Origin: Bacteroidia bacterium
GTDB taxonomy: Bacteria; Bacteroidota; Bacteroidia; NS11-12g; UBA9320
Length of the DNA stretch: 64,000 bases
NCBI GenBank assembly: GCA_028247315.1
Contig: JAOKFZ010000004.1
Location: 1 to 64,000, forward strand
Direction: 5' to 3'
Shown here: positions 61,856 through 64,000 of the stretch, piece by piece
Layout of the letters: the number at the start of each line of letters is the position of its first letter
How positions within the stretch are numbered: the first letter of the stretch is position 1
Notes under the pieces: generated by a model
What the model was told of the DNA's origin: nothing
The model's database searches: none
The model's input: only the letters and a program-made list of their open reading frames with translations
Translations under genes and position numbers: made by a program

Positions 61856-62864
61856 TCTTTTGGGTACTGTAGTCTCCTATGCTAATCTCATTTGCTGAAC
61901 CATCGTAATGGACCTTATTGCCTATCATAGAGTTGGTAATGTCTGCATTTTGAATATGTGACTCTGTCTGAATAATGGTGTTTTCAATAACGCTGTCTTC
62001 TATTATCGTATTGTCACCAATACTCACATAAGGACCAACTTTAGCATTTATTAGCTGAACATTTTTTCCAATGTAGCATGGTTCTATTATTTGAGAATTG
62101 GTGCTTTTCATGCTGCTTGATACCAGTATCTCTGTGGCATTGGCTAGCACACGTTGGTTGGTGTTAACCGTAGCGTTTTTATTGCCACAATCCCACCATT
62201 CTATTACTTTACCAGGAATAAATTTAGCCCCATTGTCTTTCAGGCTATCTAATACGTTGGTGAGTTGATACTCTCCCTTTTCCATAATCTTGTTGTCAAG
62301 AAGGTGCTTAATCTCACGCTTTACAGCATCTCCGTCTTTAAAATAGTAAATACCAATTATGGCTAAATTTGACTTGGGGTTATCTGGCTTTTCAACAAAA
62401 TCCTCAATAATTCCATCAGCATCTAGCTGCACTACACCAAAAGCTCTTGGATCCTCTACCTCCTTTACCCAAACGGTTCCATCTGCACTTGCGTCTAGCT
62501 TAAAATCTGCTCTAAACAGCGTGTCTGCAAATGCTATGATCACATTACCCGAAAGTAGCTGCTCTGCCTGAAATATGGCATGGGCTGTCCCTAGTGCTTC
62601 ACTCTGTACGTGTATAGATCCCTTGGCACCTAGCTTCTCTGCTACGGCTAAAAGGTGTTCTTGCACATCTGGACCAAAAAACTGCTGACTCGGCCCTACA
62701 ACAAAAGCTATGTTTTCTAACGGCTCATTTACAACCTTTGCAATATCTTCCGCCAGTCGTTGTACAATTGGTTTCCCTGCTACGGGTACTAACGGTTTTG
62801 GAACTGTAAGTGTATGTGGACGCAATCTGCTTCCAATTCCCGCCATGGGTATTATTAAATTCAT
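61848..62864 (-). CDS. Sugar-phosphate nucleotidyltransferase with LbetaH tail
   Basis: A 338-residue cytoplasmic enzyme joining a sugar phosphate and NTP. The signature is MAGIGSRLRPHTLTVPKPLVPVAGKPI (7-33), with the catalytic Lys at KP. The donor Asp lies in FADTLF near 116, and VEKPDNP is also conserved. The C-terminal part (about 240-338) has hexapeptide-like repeats (IEPCYIGKNVQLINAKVGPYVSIGDNTIIEDSVIENTII). It resembles glucose-1-phosphate thymidylyl/uridylyltransferases; the exact sugar is not resolved. It probably feeds the polysaccharide assembly pathway that includes the flippase upstream. Confidence 0.88.
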   Translation of the reverse strand: MNLIIPMAGIGSRLRPHTLTVPKPLVPVAGKPIVQRLAEDIAKVVNEPLENIAFVVGPSQQFFGPDVQEHLLAVAEKLGAKGSIHVQSEALGTAHAIFQAEQLLSGNVIIAFADTLFRADFKLDASADGTVWVKEVEDPRAFGVVQLDADGIIEDFVEKPDNPKSNLAIIGIYYFKDGDAVKREIKHLLDNKIMEKGEYQLTNVLDSLKDNGAKFIPGKVIEWWDCGNKNATVNTNQRVLANATEILVSSSMKSTNSQIIEPCYIGKNVQLINAKVGPYVSIGDNTIIEDSVIENTIIQTESHIQNADITNSMIGNKVHYDGSANEISIGDYSTQKIG

Positions 62865-62883
62865 CTTATTCTTCTGCTAATTA

Positions 62884-63318
62884 TTAAATTCCTGTATGAC
62901 CATAGCCGCCTGACCCTCGTTCTGTTTCATCTAGGCATTCGGTCAAATTAAACTTTACTTGCTCATATTTATTAACGACCATTTGAGCAACTCGGTCCCC
63001 ATTTTTTATTGTGAAAACCTCCATTGAGAGATTCACTAATGCTATTTTTATCTCGCCACGATAGTCAGCATCAATAGTCCCTGGACTGTTGATTACCGTA
63101 ATGCCATGCTTAAAAGCCATTCCACTACGAGGCCGTATCATTGCTTCATATCCCTTTGGCAACGCCATATATATGCCCGTCCCCACAAGCTTTCTATCCA
63201 TTGGATTCAAAACCACATCTTCTTCTAAAAAGGCACATAGGTCTAACCCAGCAGACTGCTTAGTCTGATAACCAGGGAGCGGGTTATTACTTTTATTTAT
63301 GACAAAAACATCAAGCAT
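62884..63318 (-). CDS. dut: Deoxyuridine 5'-triphosphate nucleotidohydrolase
   Basis: dUTPase hydrolysing dUTP to dUMP, a trimeric cytoplasmic enzyme of 144 residues. Motif 1 is SAGLDLCA near 23, motif 2 [10 protein letters not shown] near 63, motif 3 [13 protein letters not shown] near 80 and motif 5 [10 protein letters not shown] at the C-terminus. All five motifs are complete. The start codon overlaps the flippase stop by one base (TAATG), and the end is 19 bp upstream of the nucleotidyltransferase start. Confidence 0.97.
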   Translation of the reverse strand: MLDVFVINKSNNPLPGYQTKQSAGLDLCAFLEEDVVLNPMDRKLVGTGIYMALPKGYEAMIRPRSGMAFKHGITVINSPGTIDADYRGEIKIALVNLSMEVFTIKNGDRVAQMVVNKYEQVKFNLTECLDETERGSGGYGHTGI

Positions 63319-63998
63319 TATGCAACAAATTTAGGTTTTTTAGTGCTTAATAGAAACCTATACCCTACCAATCCGTAAACAGTAACATACACTGTATTAG
63401 CAATATAGGATGTCCAACCATTCAACCCGTCGTATTCTGACGCTATATATAAAAGTACACTTAGTGCTATGAGTCCAATTACCAACTGAACATTGTAGTT
63501 CACTGGGTAATATTTCTGACCAAGAACGTAACTCAGAACGGTCATTACCAAATAAGCGATAAGCGTTGTGATTGCCGCTGCTTTGAAACCGTAAATAGGA
63601 ACGTACAGATACAATAGAACAACCGTAATTATTGCTCCAATGGTAGATACCACAGCCCCTAACTTTGTTTTGTCATTCAGCTTATACCAAATACTCAGAT
63701 TAAAAAAAATACCAAGTAACAAGTTAGCCATTAACAATATGGGTACAATAAAGAGTGCGTCTGAATGCGAATGATACTCTGGCAAACGAATAAACAAATG
63801 AGCTATTTCGCTTTTGAATAATGATACGATTAAGAAAATCCCCCCACAGGCAAATACAAACCAGTTCATAATAAGAACGTAGGAGCTTTTAGCATCATCC
63901 TTGTCTGCCTGAGCAAAGAAAAAAGGTTCTACTGCATAACGGAAAGCTTGTATAAATATGGTCATCAACATACTGAGCTTGTAGAATGTACCATAAAC
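63318..63998 (-). CDS. Polysaccharide flippase (Wzx/MATE-like), N-terminal part outside window
   Basis: The C-terminal portion of a multi-pass membrane protein of the polysaccharide-export/flippase family. The frame is open past the right edge: the codons before the first in-window Met read VYGTFYKLS, typical of this family, so the Met at 63971 is internal. About 226 residues are visible with six or seven helices ([17 protein letters not shown], then [18 protein letters not shown], and so on). It would flip lipid-linked saccharide units or similar. It heads the visible minus-strand operon with dut and the nucleotidyltransferase. Confidence 0.82.
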   Translation of the reverse strand, partial: VYGTFYKLSMLMTIFIQAFRYAVEPFFFAQADKDDAKSSYVLIMNWFVFACGGIFLIVSLFKSEIAHLFIRLPEYHSHSDALFIVPILLMANLLLGIFFNLSIWYKLNDKTKLGAVVSTIGAIITVVLLYLYVPIYGFKAAAITTLIAYLVMTVLSYVLGQKYYPVNYNVQLVIGLIALSVLLYIASEYDGLNGWTSYIANTVYVTVYGLVGYRFLLSTKKPKFVA

Positions 63999-64000
63999 TC

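Noticed and set aside
1-64000. CRISPR array, rRNA operon or riboswitch
   Set aside because: No regularly spaced short repeats, no rRNA sequence and no recognisable riboswitch core (including before thiL and pnuC) were seen.

Overview
The window reads as chromosomal DNA of a Bacteroidota bacterium, most likely a marine or aquatic member of the Flavobacteriales (the exact family is not resolvable by eye). The support is: several secreted proteins ending in type IX secretion (T9SS, Por secretion) sorting domains, a short RpoD of 287 residues, repeated TAnnTTTG promoter boxes, L25 with an acidic tail, a zeaxanthin-type carotenoid operon, DUF4292, DUF4468 and GH3 proteins, and frequent 1-8 bp gene overlaps.

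Layout. 1-2.7 kb: end of rplY, an SDR reductase and an arginase-fold protein. 2.8-7.2 kb: a MerR/B12-binding (CarH-like) regulator followed by crtI-crtB-crtZ-lycopene cyclase. 7.3-11 kb: rpoD, icd and a flippase-like membrane protein. 11.1-16.8 kb: pdxA, then a phospholipid/fatty-acid operon yceD-rpmF-plsX-fabH-accB-accC. 16.9-21.4 kb (minus): a small T9SS protein, an Nfu-type Fe-S protein and a single-chain UvrD-like helicase-nuclease. 21.5-30 kb: two giant surface proteins whose last 1162 residues and terminator are a virtually perfect 3.58-kb tandem repeat, each with a different N-terminal head. 30-34.3 kb: an ECF sigma factor, a protein combining an inner-membrane helix with an outer-membrane barrel, and a T9SS protein, in one overlapping operon. 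34.3-43 kb: ComF, ThiL, an M28/GH3/rhodanese-thioredoxin operon, a 37-residue small ORF overlapping pnuC, a cyclophilin lipoprotein and pgk. 43-45 kb: a relic islet with an IS6-like transposase fragment fused to an integrase tail, two AT-rich membrane proteins and a CAT-anticodon tRNA. 45-48.7 kb: an SH3 protein, lipoproteins and an M1 aminopeptidase. 48.7-54.1 kb: a candidate specialised-metabolite operon of UbiA-like prenyltransferase, type III polyketide synthase, methyltransferase, FAD oxidoreductase, barrel protein and YceI. 54.1-64 kb: a perfect 35-nt palindrome, housekeeping genes including metG, hbd and dut, and a minus-strand envelope operon running out of the window as a truncated flippase.

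How the parts work together. The carotenoid operon should make zeaxanthin from geranylgeranyl diphosphate. Its regulator keeps the W-x9-EH and E-x-H-x-x-G cobalamin-binding signatures, so light control through adenosylcobalamin is plausible. The type III PKS operon contains enzymes able to make, prenylate or reduce, methylate and oxidise a small aromatic, plus an isoprenoid-binding YceI protein. Its product is unknown to me, and it is the best candidate for an undescribed system here. The ECF sigma, trans-envelope barrel and T9SS protein look like a cell-surface signalling unit, possibly connected with the giant surface proteins immediately upstream. Nothing here was checked against a database. 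Family names come from recognised motifs.
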